A stretch of DNA of 64,000 nt from a cyanobacterium PCC 7702 (GTDB lineage Bacteria; Cyanobacteriota; Cyanobacteriia; Cyanobacteriales; Nostocaceae): NCBI GenBank assembly GCA_000332255.1, contig KB235926.1, forward strand, positions 3,081,882-3,145,881, given 5' to 3'. The translations under genes were made by a program, and so were the position numbers. The notes under the pieces are model-generated. The model was not told where the DNA came from. It was given only the letters and a program-made list of their open reading frames with translations, and searched no databases. Positions 53,715 to 64,000 of this stretch are shown in pieces. The first letter of the stretch is position 1. Every line of letters starts with the position of its first letter.

Positions 53715-54366
53715 GTTAAAAACCTGATTGGTGAAATAAAATAGTTTGTACGGTACTTTAGACAATCACTCAATAAAGTTCTTGAGATTTTTATTTTGAT
53801 GGTTAGTAGCTCCAAATTAGCAGCTAAAGCTGCCATTTGGGGTTATGACTGTTCTCGGATTATAATGAATGGCAAATTTTACCATAAAAGAACTTTAAAG
53901 TCTAGGAAAGAAGAATACATAAAAAGTTTTATTACTTATTTATATCAATAACAGTTTCTCTATTGAGAATAGCTGCTTAAGATTGCCTAAATATCAGGTA
54001 AGATTGGCGTCTAGACTTGTATAAAGTTAAGAAGCAATCTAGATTGCCGGCACGATTTGCGCTTGTGGAAGTGCGATCGCTGCAACATTCTACAGGTAGG
54101 GATAGTGGTAAGCTCAGGATTTCAGTTCCACCAAAAATGAACTGTAAATGCTGGTTTAAGTTTGTCCTACTTGTTTTTACCGCTACTTTACTGCCGAGTT
54201 AAGAAATCGTAGTTGATGAAGTAGTGGTTAAGGGACAATGATGGTTATAGGCAACTAAAGCCACATTTGTACCCTAGGCTCTGTGTAGAGATGCTTCAAC
54301 GCATTATCTACTATAGGTCTTGAGGTTGTAATCAGTCCGGATAAGAGTGATTCAGATAATAAAATT
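53715..54366. other. Spacer with two doubtful short frames
   Basis: A 50-codon frame from ATG 53799 to TAA 53951 (MVSSSKLAAKAAIWGYDCSR...) and a TTG-started 61-codon frame at 54017-54202 are open but lack ribosome binding sites and family character. Neither is called a gene. The promoter of the CAAD gene should lie near 54200-54360. Confidence 0.35.
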
Positions 54367-54807
54367 ATGGGAGCGGACATGCAAGAACCGGAAGTAGTGG
54401 AAACCAAGTCTTCAGAGGCAAGAATGGCAGAAATTAACAATCAAACAGGAACCATAACTAAACTCCAACCTAGCGCGAACAATCAAGAGCAATGGCTCAA
54501 ATATGGAGAGATAGCCTCGAATTTTTTAGCGACACTACCCGAGTATCTGGGAACCTTTTTCAATAAATACAAACAACCCCTGGTATACTTCGGTTTGTTG
54601 GTAACAGCGATTATTGCTGTGAAAGTTGTGTTGGCGATTTTAGATGCTTTGAATGATATTCCCCTTGTGGCGCCAACTTTTGAATTGATCGGTATCGGTT
54701 ACTCTGCGTGGTTTATTTACCGCTATTTACTCAAAGCCTCAACAAGGCAAGAGCTAATCGATGAACTTTCCACCCTCAAATCGCAAGTGGTTGGTAAAGA
54801 CGCTTAA
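54367..54807 (+). CDS. CAAD-domain membrane protein
   Basis: A 146-residue protein of the CAAD family (cyanobacterial aminoacyl-tRNA synthetase appended domain; CURT1-related). An acidic, hydrophilic lead (1-50) is followed by YGEIASNFLATLPEYLGTFF, an amphipathic segment. Two membrane helices then follow (about 74-95 and 99-122), and a charged C-terminal helix (STRQELIDELSTLKSQVV). In this form, free of a synthetase, it probably anchors in or shapes thylakoid membranes. A hairpin terminator follows. Confidence 0.92.
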   Translation: MGADMQEPEVVETKSSEARMAEINNQTGTITKLQPSANNQEQWLKYGEIASNFLATLPEYLGTFFNKYKQPLVYFGLLVTAIIAVKVVLAILDALNDIPLVAPTFELIGIGYSAWFIYRYLLKASTRQELIDELSTLKSQVVGKDA

Positions 54808-54870
54808 AGCAAAAGCGATTTTTACAACTGGTATTTAACGAATTACTGCTGGGTGTTACCTTGTATAGAA

Positions 54871-54908
54871 GTGGTCAAGAAAAATTTTGCTGAGTCTTGA
54901 CCACTTTG
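54871..54908 (+). terminator. Terminator of the CAAD gene
   Basis: GTGGTCAAGA (54871-54880) and TCTTGACCAC (54895-54904) form a perfect 10-bp stem with a 14-base loop, followed by TTTGTC. It may act in both directions between convergent genes. Confidence 0.8.
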
Positions 54909-55030
54909 TCATGTTCAGCGTTGTGGAAGTAACGGCTGCATATTTTCAGCAGCAAGCAAATTGCTACCCCTACGTGGGTAGGAAAAATTAAGGGTAGATA
55001 GATTTTGGCGATTGTCTTTGGGGAGGGAAT

Positions 55031-55327
55031 TTAGTCGGGACTATTGCTGGGAGACTCCGAGGGAGCGACGCTATTAGGAGGTATCTCCACTGGAGTTTTT
55101 TGGTACAAAGGAGACGAAGTTGGAGTTTGGGAGGGGTTAGCAGGAATTGCGGACGGAGTTGCAAATGGCAAAAGCGAGCTAGGCAAATTCCAGCGAGAAT
55201 GGCTGCGGGAAAGCGACCAAAATAAAACTGCTCCAATACCAACAAAGGCAACTAAAATGGCAATAAACTCATCAAAGCCAAGGGAATTTGTTTGAGGTGA
55301 CTTGGGTTCGGGAGATGTATCGGTCAT
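55031..55327 (-). CDS. Hypothetical single-pass membrane protein, 98 aa
   Basis: Starts with ATG 38 bases after the hom stop, so probably co-transcribed with hom. Residues 1-20 are hydrophilic, 21-41 (DEFIAILVAFVGIGAVLFWS) form one membrane helix, and the rest is a Pro/Ser-rich flexible region (PSQTPTSSPLYQ, PSESPSNSPD) on the far side. Several Ser/Pro-rich small proteins of this type are found in cyanobacteria without assigned function. Confidence 0.65.
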   Translation of the reverse strand: MTDTSPEPKSPQTNSLGFDEFIAILVAFVGIGAVLFWSLSRSHSRWNLPSSLLPFATPSAIPANPSQTPTSSPLYQKTPVEIPPNSVAPSESPSNSPD

Positions 55328-55365
55328 AGCAGTTAATGATACCGCTAACTGTTAAAGGCATTTCT

Positions 55366-56649
55366 TTATAATACTCGCAGCAAACTGGGAATGCTATCTA
55401 CAGCTTCTAGGGTGCGAATTTTTGCTAAAGCTTGGCGAAAGTCTCCTTCTCGAACATCGTGGGTGACAACAACAATTTCAGCAAGTTCTCCCTGGAAGCC
55501 TGTTTGCACAACTGATTCTAAACTAACGCCAAAATTACCAAAGCAAGTACCTAATTTTCCAATTACTCCTGGTTGGTCTTTTGTCAAGAAACGGGCATAA
55601 AATCTAGTTACAAGTTCTTCTATGGGTGTGATTTGGCAGTAATCTTGATGCCTACAAATTAATAGGGGATTTAGTGCTGCAGTACTGGTTTGCAGTGTTG
55701 CTGCTAAATTCAAGATGTCTGAAGCAACGGCGCTAGCGGTAGCTCCTGCACCAGCACCCGGTCCAAAAAACATTACCTGTCCTACAGGTTCTCCTTCAAC
55801 TAAGATGGCATTATAAACTCCGTTGATACTGGCTAAAGGATGTGCTTTTGGTACTAAGGTGGGATGAACTCGTATTGAAATTGAAGCAGGAGCAGCTTTT
55901 TTAGCAATAGCTAAGAGTTTAATTACGAATCCTAACTTCTCCGCATAGGCAATATCTGTTTTACTAACTTGTCGAATACCCTCACAGTAAACATCTTGCA
56001 GCTTGATGCGACCGCCGAAAGCTAGGGAAGCAAGAATTGCTATTTTGTCTGCAGCGTCCAAGCCATCGACATCAGCACTGGGATCGGCTTCAGCGTAACC
56101 CAATCGCTGGGCATCGGCTAAAATATCGCTAAAGTCGCTACCTTCGGTTTGCATGCGCGTGAGGATATAGTTTGTTGTACCATTGACAATACCTGTTACG
56201 GCGTGAATAGAGTTAACGCTTAGAGACTGCTTGAGCGATTGAATGACGGGTATACCGCCTCCAACAGCGGCTTCTAGCATAACGTAAACACCAGCTTGAT
56301 TGGCAGCAGTAAAAATTTCTGCTCCAAACCGGGAAATTGCCGCTTTGTTGGCCGTAACTACGTGTTTGCCGTTAGCAATGGCTTTGAGAATCAGCGATCG
56401 CGCCGGTTCTAGCCCGCCTATAAGTTCTACAACAATATCTACCTGCGGATCGTTGACAATTGCTTCTAAATCTGTAGTTAAGACGGATGGTGGTAATTTG
56501 ACCGCACGGGGTTTTGCGAGCGATCGCACTCCCACTCGATATATTTCTAGATTTTGTAATAATGGATGACGTCCGGCACTATTTTGTAGTAGTTGCACCG
56601 TACCCGTACCTACTGTACCCAATCCTAATATTCCCAGCTTTACACCCAC
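55366..56649 (-). CDS. hom: Homoserine dehydrogenase
   Basis: Reduces aspartate semialdehyde to homoserine for Met, Thr and Ile synthesis. 427 residues: NAD(P)-binding GILGLGTVGTGTVQLL, then VVELIGGLEPAR, NGKHVVTANKAAIS and the catalytic region AAVGGGIPVIQSL. GIVNGTTNYILTRM and EADPSADVDGLDAADKIAIL follow. A C-terminal ACT domain (from about 345, RFYARFLTKDQPGVIGKLGT) is expected to confer feedback control by threonine. Confidence 0.97.
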   Translation of the reverse strand: MGVKLGILGLGTVGTGTVQLLQNSAGRHPLLQNLEIYRVGVRSLAKPRAVKLPPSVLTTDLEAIVNDPQVDIVVELIGGLEPARSLILKAIANGKHVVTANKAAISRFGAEIFTAANQAGVYVMLEAAVGGGIPVIQSLKQSLSVNSIHAVTGIVNGTTNYILTRMQTEGSDFSDILADAQRLGYAEADPSADVDGLDAADKIAILASLAFGGRIKLQDVYCEGIRQVSKTDIAYAEKLGFVIKLLAIAKKAAPASISIRVHPTLVPKAHPLASINGVYNAILVEGEPVGQVMFFGPGAGAGATASAVASDILNLAATLQTSTAALNPLLICRHQDYCQITPIEELVTRFYARFLTKDQPGVIGKLGTCFGNFGVSLESVVQTGFQGELAEIVVVTHDVREGDFRQALAKIRTLEAVDSIPSLLRVL

Positions 56650-56771
56650 GAGCTTTCAACCTAATTTCACCAACAATAACAATAATTTTAGGGTGGGGAA
56701 TACCCACCCTACTAGTGTCATTTGTCTTTAGTTTTTATCGTTTCGACCAATAACTAACGACTCACGACTAT

Positions 56772-59230
<2,459 letters not shown>

Positions 59231-60235
59231 ATGACTGATAAGCCGGAACGCGTGGTATTGATTGGAGTGGCCGGAGACTCCGGATGTGGTAAATCTACGT
59301 TTTTGCGCCGTCTGAAAGATTTATTTGGAGAAGAATTGATGACAGTCATCTGTTTGGATGACTATCATTGTTTGGACAGAAAACAGCGCAGGGAGACAGG
59401 GATAACCGCTCTAGATCCGAGAGCAAATAATTTTGACCTGATGTACGAGCAAATTAAAGCGCTCAAAGAAGGTCAGTCTATAATGAAGCCGATTTACAAC
59501 CACGAAACCGGCACAATAGATCCCCCTGAGTTGGTAGAACCGAATCACATTGTAGTTATTGAAGGGCTACATCCTTTATACGACGAACGCGTGCGAGCGC
59601 TAGTTGATTTTAGTGTTTATTTTGACATTAGCGACGAGGTGAAAATTGCCTGGAAAATTCAACGAGACATGACAGAACGCGGTCACCGCTATGAAGATGT
59701 TTTAGCCCAGATTAATTCTCGCAAACCTGATTTTCAAAAATACATAGAGCCTCAAAGAGAATTTGCGGATATCGTTCTCCAGGTATTACCCACCAATTTG
59801 ATCAAAGATGACAAGGAGCGCAAAGTGCTGCGGGTGCGGATGCTGCAGCGCGAGGGTAAGGAAGGCTTTGAACCAGTTTATTTGTTTGATGAAGGTTCAA
59901 CTATCTATTGGACTCCTTGCGGTCGCAAGCTGACTTGCCCCTATCCTGGCATACAATTTTACTATGGTTCAGACGTATACTACGGTCGTTACGTGTCGGT
60001 GTTAGAAGTAGACGGTCAGTTCGACAATTTAGAAGAAGTTATTTACATTGAGACCCACCTGAGCAACACATCTACTAAATACAAGGGCGAGCTGACTCAC
60101 TTGCTACTTCAACATCGGGACTATCCCGGTTCCAATAATGGAACTGGTTTGTTCCAAGTACTGACAGGATTGAAGATGCGGGCTATCTACGAGCATTTGA
60201 TAGCAAAGGAAGGGAAAATACCGACGCCGGTTTAA
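59231..60235 (+). CDS. prk: Phosphoribulokinase
   Basis: Makes ribulose 1,5-bisphosphate from ribulose 5-phosphate and ATP, the CO2-acceptor step of the Calvin cycle. 334 residues. The P-loop GVAGDSGCGKSTFLRR contains Cys19 and VICLDDYH contains Cys41, the redox-regulatory pair known in cyanobacterial and plant enzymes. A second pair is in WTPCGRKLTCPYP (about 230-236), used in CP12/GAPDH complex formation. RRETGITALDPRANNFDLM is the substrate region. It has its own terminator. Confidence 0.98.
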   Translation: MTDKPERVVLIGVAGDSGCGKSTFLRRLKDLFGEELMTVICLDDYHCLDRKQRRETGITALDPRANNFDLMYEQIKALKEGQSIMKPIYNHETGTIDPPELVEPNHIVVIEGLHPLYDERVRALVDFSVYFDISDEVKIAWKIQRDMTERGHRYEDVLAQINSRKPDFQKYIEPQREFADIVLQVLPTNLIKDDKERKVLRVRMLQREGKEGFEPVYLFDEGSTIYWTPCGRKLTCPYPGIQFYYGSDVYYGRYVSVLEVDGQFDNLEEVIYIETHLSNTSTKYKGELTHLLLQHRDYPGSNNGTGLFQVLTGLKMRAIYEHLIAKEGKIPTPV

Positions 60236-60264
60236 AGATTAAACATTTGTGTCAAATGCCCTGG

Positions 60265-60290
60265 GGACGCTGTGGCGTCCTTCTTTTTTA
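60265..60290 (+). terminator. prk terminator
   Basis: GGACGC, a TGTG loop and GCGTCC form a 6-bp GC-rich stem (60265-60280), followed by TTCTTTTTTAT. Confidence 0.9.
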
Positions 60291-60327
60291 TATGTGTGGA
60301 GTAAAGACTGCGAGTTTAGAAAATATT

Positions 60328-60402
60328 GGTATGATCGCAGATTAAAGTAGCTGATTTAAATGTCAAGATGAAGTCAGCTATATCACCTTTTGTAGGAGGA
60401 AT
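60328..60402 (+). promoter_or_regulatory. metK promoter element and leader hairpin
   Basis: TATGAT at about 60330, preceded by TGG, resembles an extended -10 box. Downstream, TAGCTGATTT (60348-60357) can pair with AAGTCAGCTA (60371-60380) in a 10-bp stem with one wobble and a 13-base loop. AGGAGG sits at 60394-60399, nine bases before the TTG start. The hairpin may affect translation. It does not match a SAM riboswitch that I know. Confidence 0.5.
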
Positions 60403-60407
60403 AAAAA

Positions 60408-61667
60408 TTGTCCAGACGTTATTTGTTTACCTCCGAGTCAGTGACAGAAGGCCATCCAGACAAAATCTGCGATCAGATTTCTGATGCAATTTTAGATGCC
60501 TTGCTCACTCAAGATCCCAGCAGCCGAGTCGCGGCTGAGGTTGTTGTTAATACTGGCTTGGTGTTAATTACTGGAGAAATCACCACCAAAGCTCATGTGA
60601 ACTACGTAAATATCGCCCGTCAAAAAATTGCTGAGATTGGCTATACCGATGCTGTTAACGGCTTTTCTGCTAATAGTTGCTCGGTCTTAGTAGCCCTGGA
60701 CGAACAATCACCTGACATAGCTCAAGGTGTCAACGTTGCTCAAGAAGCGCGCCAGGATAGCGATGAACTTTTTGACAAGATTGGTGCGGGCGACCAGGGG
60801 ATCATGTTTGGGTTTGCTTGTAACGAAACGCCAGAGTTAATGCCCTTGCCTATTAGTCTGGCTCACCGTATTGCTCGGCGACTTGCAGCAGTTCGCAAAA
60901 CTGGCGATCTCTCGTACTTGCGTCCTGATGGGAAAACTCAGGTCAGCGTTATTTACGAAAACGGACGTCCTGTAGGCGTCGATACAATCTTGATCTCGAC
61001 TCAGCATACACCAACAATTGGTGATATTGTTGACGAGGCTGCGGTGCAAGCCAAAATTAAAGAAGATTTATGGTCAGCAGTGGTTCTACCTGTATTTGGG
61101 GATTTAAGCATTCAGCCGGACAAAAATACCCGCTTTTTAGTCAATCCCACTGGTAAATTTGTCATTGGCGGACCCCAAGGAGATTCTGGTCTAACAGGGC
61201 GGAAGATTATTGTCGATACCTACGGTGGTTATTCCAGACATGGTGGTGGAGCCTTTTCTGGCAAAGATCCTACGAAAGTAGATCGCAGTGCTGCCTATGC
61301 TTGTAGATATGCGGCAAAAAACATTGTTGCTGCAGGGTTAGCACAAAAGTGTGAAGTGCAGTTGAGTTATGCTATCGGCGTAGCCAGACCGGTGAGCATT
61401 ATGGTGGATACCTTTGGTACCAGTGTAGTTGACGAGCAACTGTTGCTGGAATTAATTCAACAGCATTTTGAATTGCGTCCGGCAGGAATAATTCATGCGT
61501 TTAATTTGCGTAATTTGCCAAGTGAGAGGGGCGGACGTTTTTATCAGGACGTCGCTGCTTACGGTCACTTTGGTCGCAGCGATTTGGACTTACCTTGGGA
61601 GCGTACTGATAAAGCAGAACTGTTGAAACAGGCGCTAAGCAAGCAGTTATCAACAGCGATCGCCTAA
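60408..61667 (+). CDS. metK: S-adenosylmethionine synthetase
   Basis: Makes S-adenosylmethionine from methionine and ATP. 419 residues from a TTG start with an excellent AGGAGG site; the core begins [32 protein letters not shown] (ATP site), [20 protein letters not shown] (the flexible loop and phosphate-binding region) and [19 protein letters not shown] (metal and substrate binding) are intact. The length is a little greater than the bacterial average because of an extended region near 110-120, normal for cyanobacteria. Confidence 0.98.
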   Translation: MSRRYLFTSESVTEGHPDKICDQISDAILDALLTQDPSSRVAAEVVVNTGLVLITGEITTKAHVNYVNIARQKIAEIGYTDAVNGFSANSCSVLVALDEQSPDIAQGVNVAQEARQDSDELFDKIGAGDQGIMFGFACNETPELMPLPISLAHRIARRLAAVRKTGDLSYLRPDGKTQVSVIYENGRPVGVDTILISTQHTPTIGDIVDEAAVQAKIKEDLWSAVVLPVFGDLSIQPDKNTRFLVNPTGKFVIGGPQGDSGLTGRKIIVDTYGGYSRHGGGAFSGKDPTKVDRSAAYACRYAAKNIVAAGLAQKCEVQLSYAIGVARPVSIMVDTFGTSVVDEQLLLELIQQHFELRPAGIIHAFNLRNLPSERGGRFYQDVAAYGHFGRSDLDLPWERTDKAELLKQALSKQLSTAIA

Positions 61668-61708
61668 TTTTCTCCATTCCCAGGCAAAAGTGTTTGGCAA
61701 GTCCTCTG

Positions 61709-61737
61709 CTCCGTAAGGATACGGAGGGCTTTACTAT
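61709..61737 (+). terminator. Hairpin after metK
   Basis: CTCCGTA and TACGGAG pair in a 7-bp stem with an AGGA loop (61709-61726), followed by a weakly T-rich GGCTTTACTATTTTT. It is a probable terminator. Confidence 0.6.
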
Positions 61738-61945
61738 TTTTGGGTCAAGTTATTTGACGTTCACCTCCTGATGGAGTTGGTTCGTCAAAAATTTACATAC
61801 ATAAAAAATACTTAAATATAAATCGGTCAAGCCAGCTATCCAGAGAATGAGAAGTTGCTCTTGTTATAAAAATAATGTAGATGGTTATTTTGGCGGGAGA
61901 GCAAAGAGATTTGAGTGACACAAACTCAAAAGCCAACCGCTTGCT

Positions 61946-63649
61946 GTGGACAGCAGTTCAGAAACTACAAAAGTGTCAGTCGATCAGCCTTCTACCGACG
62001 AACTCCCGACTATAGAATTTCCCTCGCGAGGGAAACTCAAAGCTAGTTCTTGGCGCATCCATCAAAAGATAGGTTATGGTTATTTTCTGGCTATTGGAAT
62101 TGGCTGTTTTGGTTCCCTTGCGGGATTGATAGTCGCAAACTACTATCGGGCGCGAGAAATCAGACAATTTAACCATGCCCATTTTCAAACCCAAATGTTG
62201 ACTGCATATAAAGACGCAATTATTGGAGCCCAATTAAATAGTGCCTATTTGCCAGCTTTGGTAGAAGATCCACAAAGGCTAGCGGCAAAAAAAGCTGAAT
62301 TTTTGAAACATATTCACGAAATCAACAAACTTCAAGTTTTGATAACCAAATTTTTAGATAGCAAGCCAAAAAGGTTAGCAGCAACAGAAGCTACCCTGCA
62401 AACGTTACTAAGAAATTACGCAACTGTTTTAGATGCCTACGTCCAGGAAATCAACGCTGTTTTAGAACCTATCCAAACCCAGCAACCGCGGTCTTCTGCA
62501 CGACTGCAGGCGGTCAAAAGTCAATTGCTAGCGGTAATTGGTGGTGAAAAAGTAACGCGTTTGGAGGAACTATCCAAGCAATTGATAAATATCCTACAAA
62601 GTGCTCAGCAACAAGAGCAGTCCATGAGCGCAGGTGTGGAACAGGCAAAAGGAATTGAGAGATTAATAATCATAGCCAGCATGTTGCTGTCGGTGGGAGT
62701 TGCAGCAGTTGTTGCTTGGCGAACTTCTCGGGCGATCGCCGAACCTGTGATTACTGTGACTCAAGTTGCAGAGCAGGTGGCGCAGAAATCGAATTTTGAT
62801 TTACGAGCGCCCATTACTACAGAAGATGAAATTGGTTTGCTCGCAAAATCTCTCAATCGCCTGATCGAGCAAGTATCCAAACACACTAAAGAACTCGAAC
62901 AAGCTAAGGAATTAGCAGAAGCTGCTAGTAAGGCAAAAAGTCAGTTTTTAGCGAATATAAGTCACGAATTGCGTACTCCTTTGAATGCAATTATTGGCTT
63001 GAGCCAGCTGCTCAAAGATGATGCTGTCGATCTCGGTTTACCAGAAGATTTTCTCAACGACCTCGATTCTATTAACTTAGCTGGTAAACATCTTCTGGCG
63101 CTGATTAACGACATTCTTGATTTGTCGAAAATTGAAGCGGGGAAAATGACTTTTTATTCCGAAACCTTCGACTTGATGAATTTAATTAATAACGTTGTCG
63201 CTACAGTTAAGCCGTTGGTGGAGAAAAATGACAATATTTTGGAAATTGACTGCGAACAGGAATTGGGTATAATGCACACCGACCAGACTAAACTGCGACA
63301 GGTGCTGTACAACCTGCTCAGCAACGCTGCCAAATTTACTACTAACGGTAAGATCCAGCTCAAAATCAAGCGAGAAAAAGTCTGCTCAAAAGATGGAGAA
63401 ACTGCTGAAAACATCATTTTTATTGTCAGCGATACGGGAATTGGAATGTCTCAAAAGCAGCAGGAGCAGTTATTTCAACCTTTTACCCAGGGAGATGCAT
63501 CCACAACCAAAAAATACGGCGGTACCGGCTTAGGATTAGCCATTAGCCGGCACTTTTGCCATATGATGGGGGGAGAGATTTTTATGACCAGCCAAGAAGG
63601 CGTGGGGTCTACTTTTACCGTGCGCTTACCTCTGATTGTTAAAGATTGA
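61946..63649 (+). CDS. Membrane sensor histidine kinase with HAMP
   Basis: A 567-residue GTG-started kinase. Residues 1-40 are cytoplasmic. Helix 1 ([20 protein letters not shown]) and helix 2 ([18 protein letters not shown], about 233-250) enclose a helical extracytoplasmic sensor of about 165 residues with a four-helix-like, Gln/Leu-rich pattern. HAMP (about 253-305) and a coiled coil follow. HisKA has His340 in [14 protein letters not shown], and HATPase has N box [17 protein letters not shown] and GTGLGLAIS. No receiver is attached and no regulator is adjacent, so the output is unknown. Confidence 0.93.
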   Translation: MDSSSETTKVSVDQPSTDELPTIEFPSRGKLKASSWRIHQKIGYGYFLAIGIGCFGSLAGLIVANYYRAREIRQFNHAHFQTQMLTAYKDAIIGAQLNSAYLPALVEDPQRLAAKKAEFLKHIHEINKLQVLITKFLDSKPKRLAATEATLQTLLRNYATVLDAYVQEINAVLEPIQTQQPRSSARLQAVKSQLLAVIGGEKVTRLEELSKQLINILQSAQQQEQSMSAGVEQAKGIERLIIIASMLLSVGVAAVVAWRTSRAIAEPVITVTQVAEQVAQKSNFDLRAPITTEDEIGLLAKSLNRLIEQVSKHTKELEQAKELAEAASKAKSQFLANISHELRTPLNAIIGLSQLLKDDAVDLGLPEDFLNDLDSINLAGKHLLALINDILDLSKIEAGKMTFYSETFDLMNLINNVVATVKPLVEKNDNILEIDCEQELGIMHTDQTKLRQVLYNLLSNAAKFTTNGKIQLKIKREKVCSKDGETAENIIFIVSDTGIGMSQKQQEQLFQPFTQGDASTTKKYGGTGLGLAISRHFCHMMGGEIFMTSQEGVGSTFTVRLPLIVKD

Positions 63650-63659
63650 ATAAGGTGTT

Positions 63660-64000
63660 CTAGGCGAAAATGCCGCTAAAAAAGTCAATAGTTTCCTTTA
63701 ACGCCTGAATAAAAGCATCTATTTCCTCGTGGGTATTATAAAAAGATAGACTAGCCCGTGCGGTAGCAGCAGCGTTTAGGTATCTATGTAGTGGTTGCGT
63801 ACAGTGGTGTCCGGAACGAATGGCGATACCTTCTTGATCTAGAAGTGTTGATAAGTCGTTAGCATGGACTTGGGTAACGGTAAATGCAACTAGAGCAGCT
63901 CTTCCTTCACCTTTGGCATTGGGTTTAGGTCCGTAAATTTTAATTTGCGGTATTTTTTCCAGCTGTTGGAACAAATAGGCGGTTAATTGTGCTTCACAAG
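63660..64000 (-). CDS. sufS: Cysteine desulfurase, C-terminal part
   Basis: The window holds only the last about 113 residues; the 5' end lies beyond base 64000. SGHHCTQPLHRYLNAAATARAS carries the active-site Cys of the SufS/class II desulfurase loop. QVHANDLSTLLDQEGIAIR and the EEIDAFIQALKETI end also match SufS. The enzyme supplies persulfide sulfur for Fe-S cluster assembly. In cyanobacteria sufS usually closes the sufBCDS cluster, presumably continuing outside the window. Confidence 0.93.
   Translation of the reverse strand, partial: CEAQLTAYLFQQLEKIPQIKIYGPKPNAKGEGRAALVAFTVTQVHANDLSTLLDQEGIAIRSGHHCTQPLHRYLNAAATARASLSFYNTHEEIDAFIQALKETIDFFSGIFA

Noticed and set aside
54017-54202. 61-codon frame upstream of the CAAD gene
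   Set aside because: TTG start, no upstream signal, contains a GCGATCGC site, and no protein-like pattern.

Overview
The window is a typical cyanobacterial chromosome segment. It carries genes for oxygenic photosynthesis (ycf3, psaX, ndhB, petH, prk, and a hemH with a chlorophyll-binding tail) and many copies of the GCGATCGC (HIP1) octamer in genes and spacers. It also has an fbp-tal-zwf-opcA cluster, very large Ser/Thr-His hybrid kinases, a CAAD-domain protein, a secreted pentapeptide-repeat protein and long AT-rich spacers. These point to a large-genome, probably filamentous or Chroococcidiopsis/Nostoc-like cyanobacterium. The exact genus cannot be fixed from this sequence. I found no tRNA, rRNA, CRISPR array, prophage or intact insertion sequence.

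Layout. 1-7140: hemH, a poorly conserved stretch with one hypothetical ORF and a decayed ORF, a small-molecule phosphotransferase, DUF2809 and DUF167 proteins (overlapping), a glutathione S-transferase, an HMCES/YedK-type protein, then ycf3-gatC. 7330-13170: larE, a hybrid histidine kinase, a LivH/NatD-type permease, the tiny photosystem I gene psaX, lipA and a response regulator. 13388-19934: an 1849-residue Ser/Thr-His kinase facing a class I terpene synthase. 20347-31206: a short relict ORF, ndhB, an RRM protein, topA, a 45-codon ORF, aroQ, a degenerate ADP-ribosylglycohydrolase homologue and a 7TM-HD phosphodiesterase. 31410-37416: a minus-strand group of GNAT, ruvX, DUF3727 and a frameshifted yqeG, then an alpha/beta hydrolase and infC. 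37560-41247: an Npt-type transporter with HEAT repeats and a stand-alone cyclic-nucleotide-binding protein. 41268-48089: fbp-tal-zwf-opcA-cobB on the minus strand. 48594-52137: a second RRM protein, two small proteins and B12-dependent nrdJ. 53062-64000: pentapeptide protein, CAAD protein, hom, petH, prk, metK, a membrane histidine kinase and the 3' part of sufS.

How the genes fit together. The minus-strand carbon cluster is the oxidative pentose phosphate route with its G6PDH activator OpcA, which supplies NADPH in the dark or in heterocysts. petH and prk serve the light side: NADPH production and Calvin-cycle entry. cobB (corrin ring amidation) and nrdJ (adenosylcobalamin-dependent nucleotide reduction) share B12. 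metK and hom belong to methionine metabolism.

No clearly new multi-gene system is visible. The best leads are small-scale: a one-base frameshift in yqeG; short palindromic repeats, one pair identical over 28 nt, lying inside or at the ends of genes (cNMP-binding protein, nrdJ tail, histidine kinase, phosphotransferase); a terpene synthase with an altered aspartate motif beside a giant kinase; an Npt-HEAT transporter beside a separate cNMP-binding protein; and several unannotated small ORFs, including psaX.
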